Shown piece by piece: positions 44,252-53,340 of a stretch of 64,000 nt of DNA. Source of the stretch: Phaeobacter piscinae (GTDB lineage Bacteria > Pseudomonadota > Alphaproteobacteria > Rhodobacterales > Rhodobacteraceae); contig NZ_CP010681.1 in assembly GCF_002407245.1 (NCBI RefSeq), positions 3,485,001 to 3,549,000 on the forward strand, given 5' to 3'. The translations under genes were made by a program, and so were the position numbers. The notes beneath the pieces were generated by a model, which made no database searches, was not told where the DNA came from, and was given only the letters and a program-made list of their open reading frames with translations. Every line of letters starts with the position of its first letter. Positions within the stretch are counted from its first letter, which is position 1.

Positions 44252-46345
44252 GTGCCAAACATTGATATGCAAAAACTGTTCAGCCCAACCGTACTGCTGG
44301 CAATTGCGCTGATGTCGATCATCGTGATGATGATCCTGCCGATGCCCGCCTGGGTGCTGGACATCGGGCTGGCCGCCTCCTTTGGGTTGGCGATTCTGAT
44401 CTTCACCATCACGCTATTTATTGAACGTCCGCTGGATTTTTCGTCTTTTCCGACGGTTCTCCTGGCCTCCCTGATGCTGCGTCTGTCGCTCAATGTGTCG
44501 TCGACAAAACTGATCATCGGTCAGGGGCACACCGGTACCGATGCGGCAGGGGGCGTGATCGAAGGATTTGCGCAATTTGTGATGGGCGGCAGTGTTTTCC
44601 TTGGTCTCGTGGTGTTCGGCGTGCTGCTGATCGTGAATTTTATGGTCATCACCAAAGGTGCCGCACGGATGGCCGAGGTTGGCGCCCGCTTCGCCCTGGA
44701 TGCTATGCCGGGTAAACAGCTGGCCATCGACAGCGACATGTCCGCTGGTGCCATTGATCACGCAACCGCGCGCGACCGCCGGGAGACGGAACAGCGCGAG
44801 ACGACGTTCTTTGGCTCTCTGGATGGTGCGTCCAAATTTGTGAAAGGCGACGCGATTGCTGGTCTGCTGATCACTTTGCTGAATCTGATCATGGGCCTGA
44901 TCATGGGCGTTCTGATCCACGGAATGCCGGTGGTCTCCGCGTTTGAAACCTATGCGATCCTGACGGTTGGCGATGGTCTGGTATCGCAAATTCCGTCCGT
45001 GATTATTTCCATCGCCGCGGCGCTGCTGCTGGCGCGCGGGGGTGCCACCGGGTCCACCGATATCGCGCTGGCTGACCAGTTGGGCAAACACCCGGCGGCC
45101 TTGGCCACTGTGGCCATTCTCATGGCGCTGTTTGCTTTGGTTCCCGGCCTGCCTTTCATTCCTTTCATGGCTGGTGCGGCTGTGCTGGGCTACACCGCCT
45201 ACCGGATGAGCAAAAACCTGAAGGACCGCGAAGAAGCCGAGATGGAAGAGCAGATCGAAGAGGTCATGGAGCCCAAGGAAAACCGGGCCCTTGGCGATAT
45301 CCTTGATCTGGACGACCTGCACCTGGAGTTTGCGCCCGATCTGGTGAGCATGGTGCTGGACGCAGGGACCGGCCTTGATGCCCGTATCGCCAACATGCGA
45401 ACGCATGTGGCCACGACATTCGGGCTGATCCTGCCTGAAATCCGCCTGACGGATGAGCCGGAACTGATGACAGGCACCTATGTGATCAAGGTTCAGGGCG
45501 TCGAACAGGTGCGCGGCATTCTGCATCCGGAAATGGTTCTGGCCCTGATGCCGGACAATCATGATGCCCTGCCGCCGGGCACAGATGTCACCGAACCCGT
45601 CTATGGTGCTCCGGCGCGCTGGATTTCCTCAAAGGCGCAGGAAGATGCTGCACTGTCGGGGGCGACAATTGTGACGGCGCCAGAAATTTTGGCAACGCAT
45701 CTGCTGGAAGTGATCAAACAGAACTTCCCCCGCCTGCTGACACTGAAATCGCTTCGCCGTCTATTGAATGAGATGACCGAACTGACGGATGAGTTCCGCG
45801 CCGAAGCCAATCGAAAGCTGCTGGATGAACTGGTGCCGGACAAGGTTCCGATCGACACATTGCACACAGTCCTGCGGCTGCTTCTGGAGGAACGCGTCTC
45901 TATCCGAAATATGCCGCTGATTCTGGAGACCATCGCCGAGGCCCGCCTGCACACGCCACAGCCTGAGATCATCTGTGAACATGTACGCCAGCGGCTGGGG
46001 TTCCAGCTGGTTGGTGAGATGAAACGCGAAGATGGGACCATTCCGCTGATCCAGCTGGCGCCTGAGTGGGAGGAGACATTCTCCACCTACCAGATCGATG
46101 CCCAGGGCGGTGCCGTCGATATTGCGCTGCCGCCGGAACAGTTCAACCGGCTGGCCGAAGGGCTGAGTGAGCGGCTGAACACCACCACGGAACAGGGCGT
46201 ATTTGCAGCGGTTGTGACCTCAACCCGGCGCCGTCGATATTTGCGGACAATCCTCAAATCGCGTGGCATCCTCAACCCGGTCCTGTCATTCGAGGAGATC
46301 GGACTAGAAGCCAGACCGGCGCTCGTTGGTATGGTTCCCGCATGA
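44252..46345 (+). CDS. flhA: Flagellar export gate protein FlhA
   Basis: A 697-residue protein with eight membrane helices in the first 320 residues and a large cytoplasmic nonameric domain. The signature RLSLNVSSTKLIIGQGHTG-like region, the conserved FALDAMPGKQLAIDSDM loop (split) and late VLSFEEI are diagnostic. A GTG at 44252 is the start. FlhA receives chaperone-substrate complexes for secretion. fliR overlaps its end and flhB follows. Confidence 0.97.
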   Translation: MPNIDMQKLFSPTVLLAIALMSIIVMMILPMPAWVLDIGLAASFGLAILIFTITLFIERPLDFSSFPTVLLASLMLRLSLNVSSTKLIIGQGHTGTDAAGGVIEGFAQFVMGGSVFLGLVVFGVLLIVNFMVITKGAARMAEVGARFALDAMPGKQLAIDSDMSAGAIDHATARDRRETEQRETTFFGSLDGASKFVKGDAIAGLLITLLNLIMGLIMGVLIHGMPVVSAFETYAILTVGDGLVSQIPSVIISIAAALLLARGGATGSTDIALADQLGKHPAALATVAILMALFALVPGLPFIPFMAGAAVLGYTAYRMSKNLKDREEAEMEEQIEEVMEPKENRALGDILDLDDLHLEFAPDLVSMVLDAGTGLDARIANMRTHVATTFGLILPEIRLTDEPELMTGTYVIKVQGVEQVRGILHPEMVLALMPDNHDALPPGTDVTEPVYGAPARWISSKAQEDAALSGATIVTAPEILATHLLEVIKQNFPRLLTLKSLRRLLNEMTELTDEFRAEANRKLLDELVPDKVPIDTLHTVLRLLLEERVSIRNMPLILETIAEARLHTPQPEIICEHVRQRLGFQLVGEMKREDGTIPLIQLAPEWEETFSTYQIDAQGGAVDIALPPEQFNRLAEGLSERLNTTTEQGVFAAVVTSTRRRRYLRTILKSRGILNPVLSFEEIGLEARPALVGMVPA

Positions 46346-47121
46346 ATCTCGACTTTCTGCCACCTGAGCTGGTCGCCCTTCTGGGCGCCGGCTTTTGGCA
46401 TGGGGCCATCGTCTTTCTGCGGATTGGGGCAATGGTTTCTGTGCTGCCTGCCTTTGGCGAAAAATATGTACCGGTACGGATCAAACTGGCGATTTCCCTG
46501 GCGTTCACATTCATCGTGGCGCCGGCCTTGCCGATACTTCCGCCACCGGCCAGCCCATTGCATTATGGCAGCCTCGCACTCAGCGAAGCGGTTGTCGGTT
46601 TGGCGCTGGGAATGGCGATCCGCATGTTTGTTCATGCTATTCAGATTGCCGGCACTATTGCCGCACAGTCGACCTCTCTCGCGCAGGTATTGGGAGGTAT
46701 CGGCGCAGAACCCATGCCGGCAATCGGTGCGGTCTTGCTGATCTCTGGTCTGGCGCTAGCGGTGATGTTGGGTCTGCACATCCGGGTGGCTGAATTCATG
46801 ATCTACAGCTACATGATGTTTCCGGTGGGTGAATTTCCGAGCGCGTCAGGGCTGTCGGACTGGGGGGTGCACCGGGTATCGCGTAGTTTTGCGATGGGCT
46901 TCTCGCTGGCAGCACCATTCCTGATCGGCTCGATGGTTTATAACCTGACATTGGGTGTCATTAACCGCGCGATGCCTGCGCTTATGGTGGCCTTTGTAGG
47001 TGCCCCGGTTGTGACCTTCGGAGGTCTGGCAATTCTGATGGTGGCCAGCCCGATGATCTTGGATATCTGGAGCACGGCGCTCATGGGCTTTTTCGCCAAT
47101 CCGGGTGAGGGGATGCCATGA
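46342..47121 (+). CDS. fliR: Flagellar export protein FliR
   Basis: A 259-residue membrane protein with about six helices that assembles with FliP and FliQ into the gate. VRIKLAISLAFTFIVAP, LGLALGMAIRMFVHAIQIAG-like (here VVGLALGMAIRMFVHA) and VINRAMPALMVAFVGAP are typical. The start overlaps the flhA stop and the end overlaps the flhB start, so the three are translationally coupled. Confidence 0.95.
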   Translation: MNLDFLPPELVALLGAGFWHGAIVFLRIGAMVSVLPAFGEKYVPVRIKLAISLAFTFIVAPALPILPPPASPLHYGSLALSEAVVGLALGMAIRMFVHAIQIAGTIAAQSTSLAQVLGGIGAEPMPAIGAVLLISGLALAVMLGLHIRVAEFMIYSYMMFPVGEFPSASGLSDWGVHRVSRSFAMGFSLAAPFLIGSMVYNLTLGVINRAMPALMVAFVGAPVVTFGGLAILMVASPMILDIWSTALMGFFANPGEGMP

Positions 47122-48197
47122 GCGACGACGATTCAGACAAGTCATATGAGCCAACACCGCAAAAGCTTGAGAAAGCTCGTAAGAAGGGGGAGGTTCCGAA
47201 GTCGACGGACCTCAATGTGGCAGCAGCCTATCTTGGTCTGATTGTTGCAATCTATGTATCGGGCGCGGATGTGGTGGAGGAGCTCGGGACGATATTGATG
47301 TCGTTCCTGGACCAACCCGATCGCTTGGCCGATTTGTTCTTCGGCGGCGCGGGCACTGTCCCGCTTGGTGGCATATTGATGGCGGTCGGCACGTCCAGCC
47401 TGCCGATATTCATTGTACCGATGGCCGCCGTTTTGCTCTCGATCATCGCGCAGCGTGCTCTGGTTTTTGCGCCGAGTAAGCTGGAACCAAAGCTCTCAAA
47501 AATTTCGATTATTTCTAACGCAAAGAACAAATTCGGGCGTTCGGGATTGTTCGAGTTTTTCAAAAGTACGGTCAAGCTGGTGCTGTATTCGGTCTGCATG
47601 GGCATCTACCTCAATTTTCGGCTGCCAGACATGATTGCCTCTTCGGCCACCGGGGCGTTTGTTGTTGTGATGATGATGGCGCAGCTGGCGCTGGAGTTCC
47701 TGATCCTTGCGTTGATCATCGCGCTGGGTATCGGTGTGATTGATGCGGCCTTTCAGCAGGCAGAGCACAATCGAAAGAACATGATGTCCCGCCAGGAGGT
47801 CATGGACGAAGCCAAGGAAGCTGAGGGCGATCCGCATCTGAAGGGCGCGCGTCGGCAGAAGGCACATGAAATTGCTATGAGCCAGGGTGTCGCCGATGTG
47901 GCCGAAGCTGATGTCGTGATCGTCAACCCGACCCACTACGCGGTGGCGCTGAAGTGGGACCGCGCACCTGGGCAGGCCCCCATATGCGTGGCCAAAGGTG
48001 TGGATGAGGTGGCCGCCGTTATCCGAGAAGTTGCCAATGAGAACGGTGTTCCGATCCACAGTGATCCGCCCACCGCGCGCGCGTTGCATGCGGCGGTCGA
48101 TATCGGCCAGGAAATTCACGAAGAGCATTATGCACCAGTTGCCGCTGCCATCCGCTTTGCGGAAAAAATGCGTCAACGGGCTAAGGGGATGGTGTAA
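47118..48197 (+). CDS. flhB: Flagellar export switch protein FlhB
   Basis: A 359-residue protein with four N-terminal membrane helices and a cytoplasmic domain carrying the autocleavage motif NPTH (near residue 270, in VIVNPTHYAVAL). FlhB switches export from rod-hook to filament substrates after hook completion, with FliK (58 kb) as the ruler. The N-terminal EPTPQKLEKARKKGEVPKS is canonical. It overlaps fliR and the following small gene. Confidence 0.97.
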   Translation: MSDDDSDKSYEPTPQKLEKARKKGEVPKSTDLNVAAAYLGLIVAIYVSGADVVEELGTILMSFLDQPDRLADLFFGGAGTVPLGGILMAVGTSSLPIFIVPMAAVLLSIIAQRALVFAPSKLEPKLSKISIISNAKNKFGRSGLFEFFKSTVKLVLYSVCMGIYLNFRLPDMIASSATGAFVVVMMMAQLALEFLILALIIALGIGVIDAAFQQAEHNRKNMMSRQEVMDEAKEAEGDPHLKGARRQKAHEIAMSQGVADVAEADVVIVNPTHYAVALKWDRAPGQAPICVAKGVDEVAAVIREVANENGVPIHSDPPTARALHAAVDIGQEIHEEHYAPVAAAIRFAEKMRQRAKGMV

Positions 48198-48598
48198 TGA
48201 AACAGAAGATGCTGGACCAGATGGCAGATGTGACAGAGGCCATGTACCTGCAGGAGCATGCCAAGGTGAAACCGGTTCTGGATGCTGAGGCGCGGGTGCG
48301 CGGCCAACTGGCAAAACTGGATCAGCAGATCAAGGACAGTCGCGAAATGGCTAATTCCGACCACGCGATGAAAGCACTTGGCGCGGATCTTCTGTGGCAG
48401 GGCTGGCACAGCCGCACCCGCCGCCAACTGAATATGGAATTGGCGCAGATTACCGCGCAGAAGCTGCGGGCAATGGACAATCTGCGCAAAGCGTTCGGCC
48501 GCAAGCACGCGGTAGAGACGATGGCGATCCAGGAGCGCCAGCGGGTGAAGAAGGACAGGGCGCAAAAGCTGCACAACCGGTTGATGAATATGGAATGA
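48197..48598 (+). CDS. Coiled-coil protein downstream of flhB (FliJ-like candidate)
   Basis: A 133-residue, highly charged, all-helical protein without membrane segments. It has two long helices separated near residues 60-70 (DLLWQGWHSRTRR), the antiparallel coiled-coil layout of FliJ, the export chaperone-escort that works with FliI. No sequence motif proves this. Its start overlaps the flhB stop, and no other fliJ was found in the window, which favours the idea. A bidirectional terminator follows. Confidence 0.7.
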   Translation: MKQKMLDQMADVTEAMYLQEHAKVKPVLDAEARVRGQLAKLDQQIKDSREMANSDHAMKALGADLLWQGWHSRTRRQLNMELAQITAQKLRAMDNLRKAFGRKHAVETMAIQERQRVKKDRAQKLHNRLMNME

Positions 48599-48621
48599 AA
48601 TTAACGCAACATGTTTGTATC

Positions 48622-48653
48622 AAAAAAGGCCGGTTCATCTGAACCGGCCTTTT
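48622..48653. terminator. Bidirectional terminator between the flhB unit and fliL2
   Basis: GGCCGGTTCA/TGAACCGGCC stem flanked by six As on the left and four Ts on the right, so it works for both converging units. Confidence 0.9.
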
Positions 48654-48673
48654 CGTTGATGTAGAACCGAGCT

Positions 48674-49162
48674 TCAGACATCTTGTCGTGACATTTCCAC
48701 GATCAGCACATCATAAATATCCTTGCCCAGTTGCTTCTGTGCAGCTTCGCGCAGAGCGGTTCGCAGGGGCGTCAACATGTCCGACCGGGTGAAGGCACCG
48801 CGAAAACCGCCCATATTGGCGTGATCGAACAGCACTTGCAGGAAGACATCCCGCAGCTTTGGCTCGTAGGCGTGGATTTTCTCGTTCATCCCGGCCTTGG
48901 TTTCCAGGCTGAGAGAGATCACCACCAGTGAGGAGAGCTGTTCACGCTCGACAACTGGAACGACGAATTGATTCGCCATCTTGATGTATTCGCGCTGCTC
49001 TTCCTCTTCGCCCGGCAGTTCAGGGGTGATTTCTTCGGCGTGCTCGCCGCTGTCCTCGGCGTGCTCTTCCGGGGCGGGGGCCGGGGCCAGCATGACCCCC
49101 GCGCCGATTCCACCGGCGGTCCCTACAAGGAGCAGAATGACGGGCAGTAGTTTTGACAACAT
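48674..49162 (-). CDS. FliL-family protein (copy 2)
   Basis: A 162-residue single-pass membrane protein. An N-terminal helix (LLPVILLLVGTAGGIGAGVML) is followed by an acidic linker rich in Glu and His and a FliL-like periplasmic domain (FVVPVVEREQLSSLVVISLSLE, then DIYDVLIVEMSRQDV). It is the last gene of the flgB-flgH unit. It shares the fold and ending of FliL but is clearly different from the copy at 38249, so the roles may be split. Confidence 0.85.
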   Translation of the reverse strand: MLSKLLPVILLLVGTAGGIGAGVMLAPAPAPEEHAEDSGEHAEEITPELPGEEEEQREYIKMANQFVVPVVEREQLSSLVVISLSLETKAGMNEKIHAYEPKLRDVFLQVLFDHANMGGFRGAFTRSDMLTPLRTALREAAQKQLGKDIYDVLIVEMSRQDV

Positions 49163-49171
49163 ATGCAGGCC

Positions 49172-49912
49172 TCAGAATGGCAGGATCACGTCCAGCACCT
49201 GCTGGCCGTAACGGGGTTGTTGAACATCGGTGATTTGGCCGCGGCCACCGTATGAGACCCGCGCGGAGGCGATCTTGTCATAGGTGATCTCATTCTGGCG
49301 GCTAATATCGTCGGGGCGCACGTAGCCTGTCACCAACAATTCGCGCATCTCGAAGTTGACGCGCAGCTCTTGTGTGCCGCTGATCGACAGTACACCGTTT
49401 GGCAACACATCCACCACGGTTGCGGCGACTCGCAGTTCCAGTTTCTCGCTGCGCTTCACAGAACCTTTGCCGCCGGAGCTGCTGCTGCTGCCGATATCAA
49501 CGGCATCAGCCATCGACGCCCCTTCGGGCAGTTTCCGATCTAATCGCTGGGGCAGACCGAGCAGTTGCGGAACCGCCAGACTTTCGGAGCCGGAGCGCGA
49601 CCGCTTGGTATCGTTGGAGATTTCTGCCTCTTCGTCGATTTCGATAACGACGGTCAGGATGTCACCCTGTTTGGTTGCCCGACGATCCCCCAGCAGAGAC
49701 TGACGCGATCCGCTCCAGAGGGACGCCTGATCAACCGGGCGTTGGGTCTGCGTGTTTACAGGCAAGCCCTGAAACAGCATAGCGACATGTTCAGGAGATT
49801 CACTTGCGGGGCTGAATGTCGGTGGTTTGCCAACATGATCCAGTCGTCCGCAGGCGCTCAGCGTGATCATAGCCGCAAGGGCCGAATTCGCCAAAAGGGT
49901 TTTATTTTTCAT
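49172..49912 (-). CDS. flgH: Flagellar L-ring lipoprotein FlgH
   Basis: A 246-residue outer-membrane lipoprotein. The lipobox LSAC places the lipidated Cys at residue 21. Core motifs SLWSGSRQSLLGDRRATKQGDILTVVIE (seen in parts near 65-95), VLPNGVLSISGTQELRVN and the C-terminal VSYGGRGQITDVQQPRYGQQ are canonical. It forms the L ring with FlgI as P ring. Its ATG touches the flgA stop. Confidence 0.96.
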   Translation of the reverse strand: MKNKTLLANSALAAMITLSACGRLDHVGKPPTFSPASESPEHVAMLFQGLPVNTQTQRPVDQASLWSGSRQSLLGDRRATKQGDILTVVIEIDEEAEISNDTKRSRSGSESLAVPQLLGLPQRLDRKLPEGASMADAVDIGSSSSSGGKGSVKRSEKLELRVAATVVDVLPNGVLSISGTQELRVNFEMRELLVTGYVRPDDISRQNEITYDKIASARVSYGGRGQITDVQQPRYGQQVLDVILPF

Positions 49913-50328
49913 CAGTTTACCTCAACTGTTCCATCTGCGGCGATACGCCCGCTGATGGTCGTGCGTGACGATAAGTTCATGACGCGGATTGCTTCGCCAT
50001 CAGCACCGCGACCAAGCGAACGGCCCTCGGCCAGAATGGTCAGACCACCACGTTTGAACCGAATGGTGACCAAGTCGTTGCGCTCGACGATGGCTGGCGG
50101 GCCAACATCGCCCGGGCGCACGGGCCGCCCTGCATAAAGCGCCACGCGGGCTTCTTGGCCAATTACCAAAGACGGATCGGAGATCGCGCCCAGCACCTCG
50201 GCCTGCTTCAGAACCAGATCCTCGGCCGTCACGATTTCCTTGGCCCGGATGGTTCGCACCGGGACCAGGATGTCGGCCCAGGCGGGCTGGGCACAGAACA
50301 GCATAACAATGGCGAGGATCCGGTTCAT
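49912..50328 (-). CDS. flgA: Flagellar P-ring chaperone FlgA
   Basis: A 138-residue periplasmic SAF-domain protein that assists P-ring assembly by FlgI. A signal peptide (to AWA, about residue 19) precedes IRAKEIVTAEDLVLK and the GRPVRPGDVGPP motif. It is shorter than the enterobacterial protein, having only the SAF region, as usual in alphaproteobacteria. It overlaps flgG and flgH. Confidence 0.92.
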   Translation of the reverse strand: MNRILAIVMLFCAQPAWADILVPVRTIRAKEIVTAEDLVLKQAEVLGAISDPSLVIGQEARVALYAGRPVRPGDVGPPAIVERNDLVTIRFKRGGLTILAEGRSLGRGADGEAIRVMNLSSRTTISGRIAADGTVEVN

Positions 50329-51113
50329 TAGCGTACCTGCGTGGTTGCGCCCATCATCTGATCGACGGCAGAGATGACCTTGGCATTCATTTCATAGCCG
50401 CGCTGGGCTTCGATCAGTTCCGTGACCTCGCGGACGGCATCCACCGAGCTGGCCTCCAGATAGCCCTGACGCAGGGTGCCGAGGCCATTCTCACCGGGAG
50501 AGGCAACGGTGGCCGCACCCGAGGCTTCGGTCTCCACAAAAAGATTGCTACCCAGGGCTTCCAGGCCTTTGGGGTTGGAGAACCCAGCCAGCGTCAGCTG
50601 TCCCATCAGCTGCCCTTCGGCGGTTTCGTCAAAATAGGCGTAGACCTCACCATCGGCATTGATCGAGACATTGCGCGCGTCGCTGGGGATGGTGATATCC
50701 GGGGAGACAGTGAAACCGTCGGAGGTGACAACCAGACCTTCGGCCGACCGTTTCAGCGCCCCGTCTCGGGTATAGGCGGACTGCCCGGAGGGGAGTGTGA
50801 CCTCAAGATAGCCTTTGCCGTCGATGGCAACGTCCAGATCATTCCCGGTCTGTGTCAGGGCCCCCTGCGCCAGATGAATGGAGATGGCAGAGGCACGGAC
50901 GCCAAGGCCCACCTGCACACCAGTGGGCAGCACCGTTCCGTCGGAGGCATTTACCGTGCCGGCCCGCGTAACCTGTTGATAATGCAGATCCGCAAATTCC
51001 GCACGCCGAGCGTTATAGCCCGTAGTGTTCATATTCGCGAGGTTGTTTGAAATTGTCTCAACGCGCAGCTGCTGCGCGGTCATTCCGGTTGCGGCGATCT
51101 TCAGGGCGCGCAT
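50328..51113 (-). CDS. flgG: Flagellar distal rod protein FlgG
   Basis: A 261-residue rod protein. The N-terminal MRALKIAATGMTAQQLRVET and NNLANMNTTGYNARRAEF, and the C-terminal EVTELIEAQRGYEMNAKVI, are the conserved FlgG ends. The length is exactly typical. It lies between flgF and flgA in the minus-strand rod operon. Confidence 0.97.
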   Translation of the reverse strand: MRALKIAATGMTAQQLRVETISNNLANMNTTGYNARRAEFADLHYQQVTRAGTVNASDGTVLPTGVQVGLGVRASAISIHLAQGALTQTGNDLDVAIDGKGYLEVTLPSGQSAYTRDGALKRSAEGLVVTSDGFTVSPDITIPSDARNVSINADGEVYAYFDETAEGQLMGQLTLAGFSNPKGLEALGSNLFVETEASGAATVASPGENGLGTLRQGYLEASSVDAVREVTELIEAQRGYEMNAKVISAVDQMMGATTQVR

Positions 51114-51123
51114 GGGCTTACTC

Positions 51124-51840
51124 CTACGACTTCGTCAGGTTTTTGATGGCATTGCGGACACGTTCGTCTTCGGTCTCGAGAAAGCTCTGGCCCATTTCAT
51201 AGGCGCGTTGAATTTCGACCATTCGTGCCAGTTGGGAGATGGCATTGACGTTGGATCCCTCCAGAAAACCCTGGAGCACGCGGGCTTCGCCAGCGCCTTC
51301 GATTTCGCCATCGACGCGGAACATAACCCCGTCTTCGCGGACCATCTGATAATTCTCTTCCGGCTTAAAAATACCGATTTGCCCGAGCGCTCGTCCATCT
51401 GCGCTCAGTGTGCCGTCGGCGCCGAATTTGATTGATTTGGCATCGCCAGGAATGAACACAGGCGCGCGACCGGCATCCAGGACCCGATGACCGTCCATGG
51501 TGACCAGGTCACCTTGGGCGTTGGTGGAAAACGCGCCCGACCGCGTCAGCCGCTCACCCATTGGGGTTTCGACCATGAAATACCCATCGCCTTCAATGGC
51601 AAGATCCAGGTCACCGCCCGATTGGGTCAGGGCCCCCTGGGCCATTGAGGTGTTGCGGATATTTGCCCGCCCCATCGACAGGGATTCCTGACCGGGAGCG
51701 GATTGAATAAATTCGGAAAAAATAACCCCTTCGGCCCGGTATCCGGTGGTGGCTGAGTTGGCGATATTATTTGCGACCACGCGCATTTCGCGCATCAGAC
51801 CGGATTGGCGGGACAGGGTGGTGTAACCGGTGTCTCCCAT
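51124..51840 (-). CDS. flgF: Flagellar proximal rod protein FlgF
   Basis: A 238-residue rod protein of the FlgE/F/G family. VVANNIANSATTGYRAEG near the start and ISQLARMVEIQRAYEMGQSF near the end are the axial motifs. It is distinguished from FlgG by position and by its shorter middle domain. The start overlaps the fliQ stop. Confidence 0.95.
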   Translation of the reverse strand: MGDTGYTTLSRQSGLMREMRVVANNIANSATTGYRAEGVIFSEFIQSAPGQESLSMGRANIRNTSMAQGALTQSGGDLDLAIEGDGYFMVETPMGERLTRSGAFSTNAQGDLVTMDGHRVLDAGRAPVFIPGDAKSIKFGADGTLSADGRALGQIGIFKPEENYQMVREDGVMFRVDGEIEGAGEARVLQGFLEGSNVNAISQLARMVEIQRAYEMGQSFLETEDERVRNAIKNLTKS

Positions 51841-52112
51841 TACAGACCTCCTGAGATCAGCGGCACGACGTGCCCATCAAAAAAGGCAACCAAGGTCTGC
51901 GTCATGAAACCCATGGTCATCCAAAAAACGACAAGAATAGCAGTAAGCTTAGGTACAAAGGTCAGGGTCATTTCCTGCACCGATGTCAGGGCCTGAAACA
52001 GGCCGATGGCGAGACCAACAACCAACGCAACCAGCAAAATCGGTGTCGACATCATTACGGCTGCCCAGAGAGCCTGGCGCAGAGTGTCGTAGAAAAGCCC
52101 ATCGCTCATCAT
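51840..52112 (-). CDS. fliQ: Flagellar export protein FliQ
   Basis: A 90-residue protein with two membrane helices (MMSTPILLVALVVGLAIGLFQ and LTAILVVFWMTMGFMTQTLV, roughly 20-40 and 55-75). QALTSVQEMTLTFVPKL in the loop is the FliQ signature. It joins FliP and FliR in the export gate. It sits 4 bases after fliE. Confidence 0.96.
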   Translation of the reverse strand: MMSDGLFYDTLRQALWAAVMMSTPILLVALVVGLAIGLFQALTSVQEMTLTFVPKLTAILVVFWMTMGFMTQTLVAFFDGHVVPLISGGL

Positions 52113-52116
52113 GGGC

Positions 52117-52413
52117 TTATACCGGCATCCGCAGAATTTCCTGGTAGGCTTCCACTACCTTGTTGCGGACTGTCACTGCGGTTTCCACCGCAAGTTCGGT
52201 CTGGGCCAATGCTTGAACCAGCGCGTGAGGGTCGCCATTGCCTGTCATTGCGGTGACTGAAACTTGCTCGCTTTGCTGCAGTGTGCCGGCGAATTCCTCA
52301 AAACTGGCTTTGATCTTGGCCTCAGCGCTGCTGGGCATGTGCTCCGGATCGACCTTAGTCGCGGGGCGTGCGGCGGCGTAGCCAGTGGTGGCGGAAAGAC
52401 TGCGAATATCCAT
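52117..52413 (-). CDS. fliE: Hook-basal body protein FliE
   Basis: A 98-residue protein joining the MS ring to the rod. The C-terminal helix VRNKVVEAYQEILRMPV is the FliE signature, preceded by ALAQTELAVETAVTV. Length is normal. It lies between flgC and fliQ. Confidence 0.95.
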   Translation of the reverse strand: MDIRSLSATTGYAAARPATKVDPEHMPSSAEAKIKASFEEFAGTLQQSEQVSVTAMTGNGDPHALVQALAQTELAVETAVTVRNKVVEAYQEILRMPV

Positions 52414-52457
52414 TCTGGATCTCCAAGTATGTCAGTGTGTTTCAGTAAATCTCGGTG

Positions 52458-52850
52458 TTATCTGCGCAACAGGTCCATCAGTGATGACGACATTTGCCGC
52501 CCCTGTTCGAACATTTTGAGGTTGGCCTCGTAGCTGCGCTGAGCCTCGCGGGCGTCGGCGATCTCAATCATCAGGTCTACATTCGATCCTTCATAATGGC
52601 CGCTCTCGTCAGCCAGCGGGTGAGAGGGGTCAAAAACCTGCTCCAGATCTGATCGGTCCAGACGTACAGGACCAACCTCTACCTTCTCAACATCGGAGCG
52701 CAGATCGCGCACCGCTTCAAAGGGGACGGTCTTGCGGCGATACCCGGGGGTATCTGCGTTGGATATATTCTCCGACACATGACGCAGGCGGCTCGCCTGG
52801 GCTTTCAATGCGCTTGCAGAGACAGAGAGGGATTTGGAAAATTCGCTCAT
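52458..52850 (-). CDS. flgC: Flagellar proximal rod protein FlgC
   Basis: A 130-residue rod protein. HVSENISNADTPGYRRKTVPF near the N-terminus (in two parts) and EIADAREAQRSYEANLKMF at the C-terminus are characteristic. It follows flgB by 12 bases and precedes fliE. Confidence 0.96.
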   Translation of the reverse strand: MSEFSKSLSVSASALKAQASRLRHVSENISNADTPGYRRKTVPFEAVRDLRSDVEKVEVGPVRLDRSDLEQVFDPSHPLADESGHYEGSNVDLMIEIADAREAQRSYEANLKMFEQGRQMSSSLMDLLRR

Positions 52851-52862
52851 GTTCTAACCTTC

Positions 52863-53252
52863 TCAGTTCCGGCCAAGGCTGCTGCGCAACACGTTCATCG
52901 AAGATTTGTAGATCGCCAATGCACGGTCATGCTGTCGCTTGACCTCAACCCCCTTCAGGATCTCGCCTTCGATCGAGACGGTGTTGTCATTAGGATCACC
53001 GCCGCCGCGCGTTGTCGTGACAGCCCAGTCCATGCCGGAGCCGGCGGTGCCATGCAGATGGTTGGATCGGCTGGCGATCATATCACCCGCGCGGGGCCCT
53101 TGCGCATAGACTTCTTTGAAAGGCTTAATGTCCTTGGCGTGATAGCCAGGTGTATCGGCATTGGCGATGTTCTGCGACACCAAGGCCTGGCGCTTCCCTG
53201 CATGGGTGGCCATTGAGTAGGCAATCTTAAAGACGTTCAGTTCTTTAAACAC
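52863..53252 (-). CDS. flgB: Flagellar proximal rod protein FlgB
   Basis: A 129-residue rod protein, first gene of the nine-gene minus-strand basal-body operon. The N-terminal region has ALVSQNIANADTPGYHAKD, typical of FlgB, and the C-terminus ends in an amphipathic helix. A GTG at 53252 (VFKELNVFKIAY) is preferred because GAGGGAG lies 8 bases upstream; the frame is open to a TTG at 53279. The promoter region is shared with divergent fliI. Confidence 0.93.
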   Translation of the reverse strand: MFKELNVFKIAYSMATHAGKRQALVSQNIANADTPGYHAKDIKPFKEVYAQGPRAGDMIASRSNHLHGTAGSGMDWAVTTTRGGGDPNDNTVSIEGEILKGVEVKRQHDRALAIYKSSMNVLRSSLGRN

Positions 53253-53275
53253 CGGGGCTTCTCCCTCGATCAATT

Positions 53276-53290
53276 TCAATCAAGGCTTAA
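53276..53290. promoter_or_regulatory. Weak CtrA-like box between flgB and fliI
   Basis: TCAA-N7-TTAA on the plus strand (one mismatch), 24 bases upstream of flgB and 51 from fliI. Function is uncertain. Confidence 0.35.
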
Positions 53291-53340
53291 CCCTGATTCC
53301 TTTAGAAATTGTTTTCAGGAACAGTTGGAGACACCAGAAC

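Noticed and set aside
44414..45562. 382-codon minus-strand frame
   Set aside because: Antisense to flhA, with His/Gln-rich composition typical of shadow frames.
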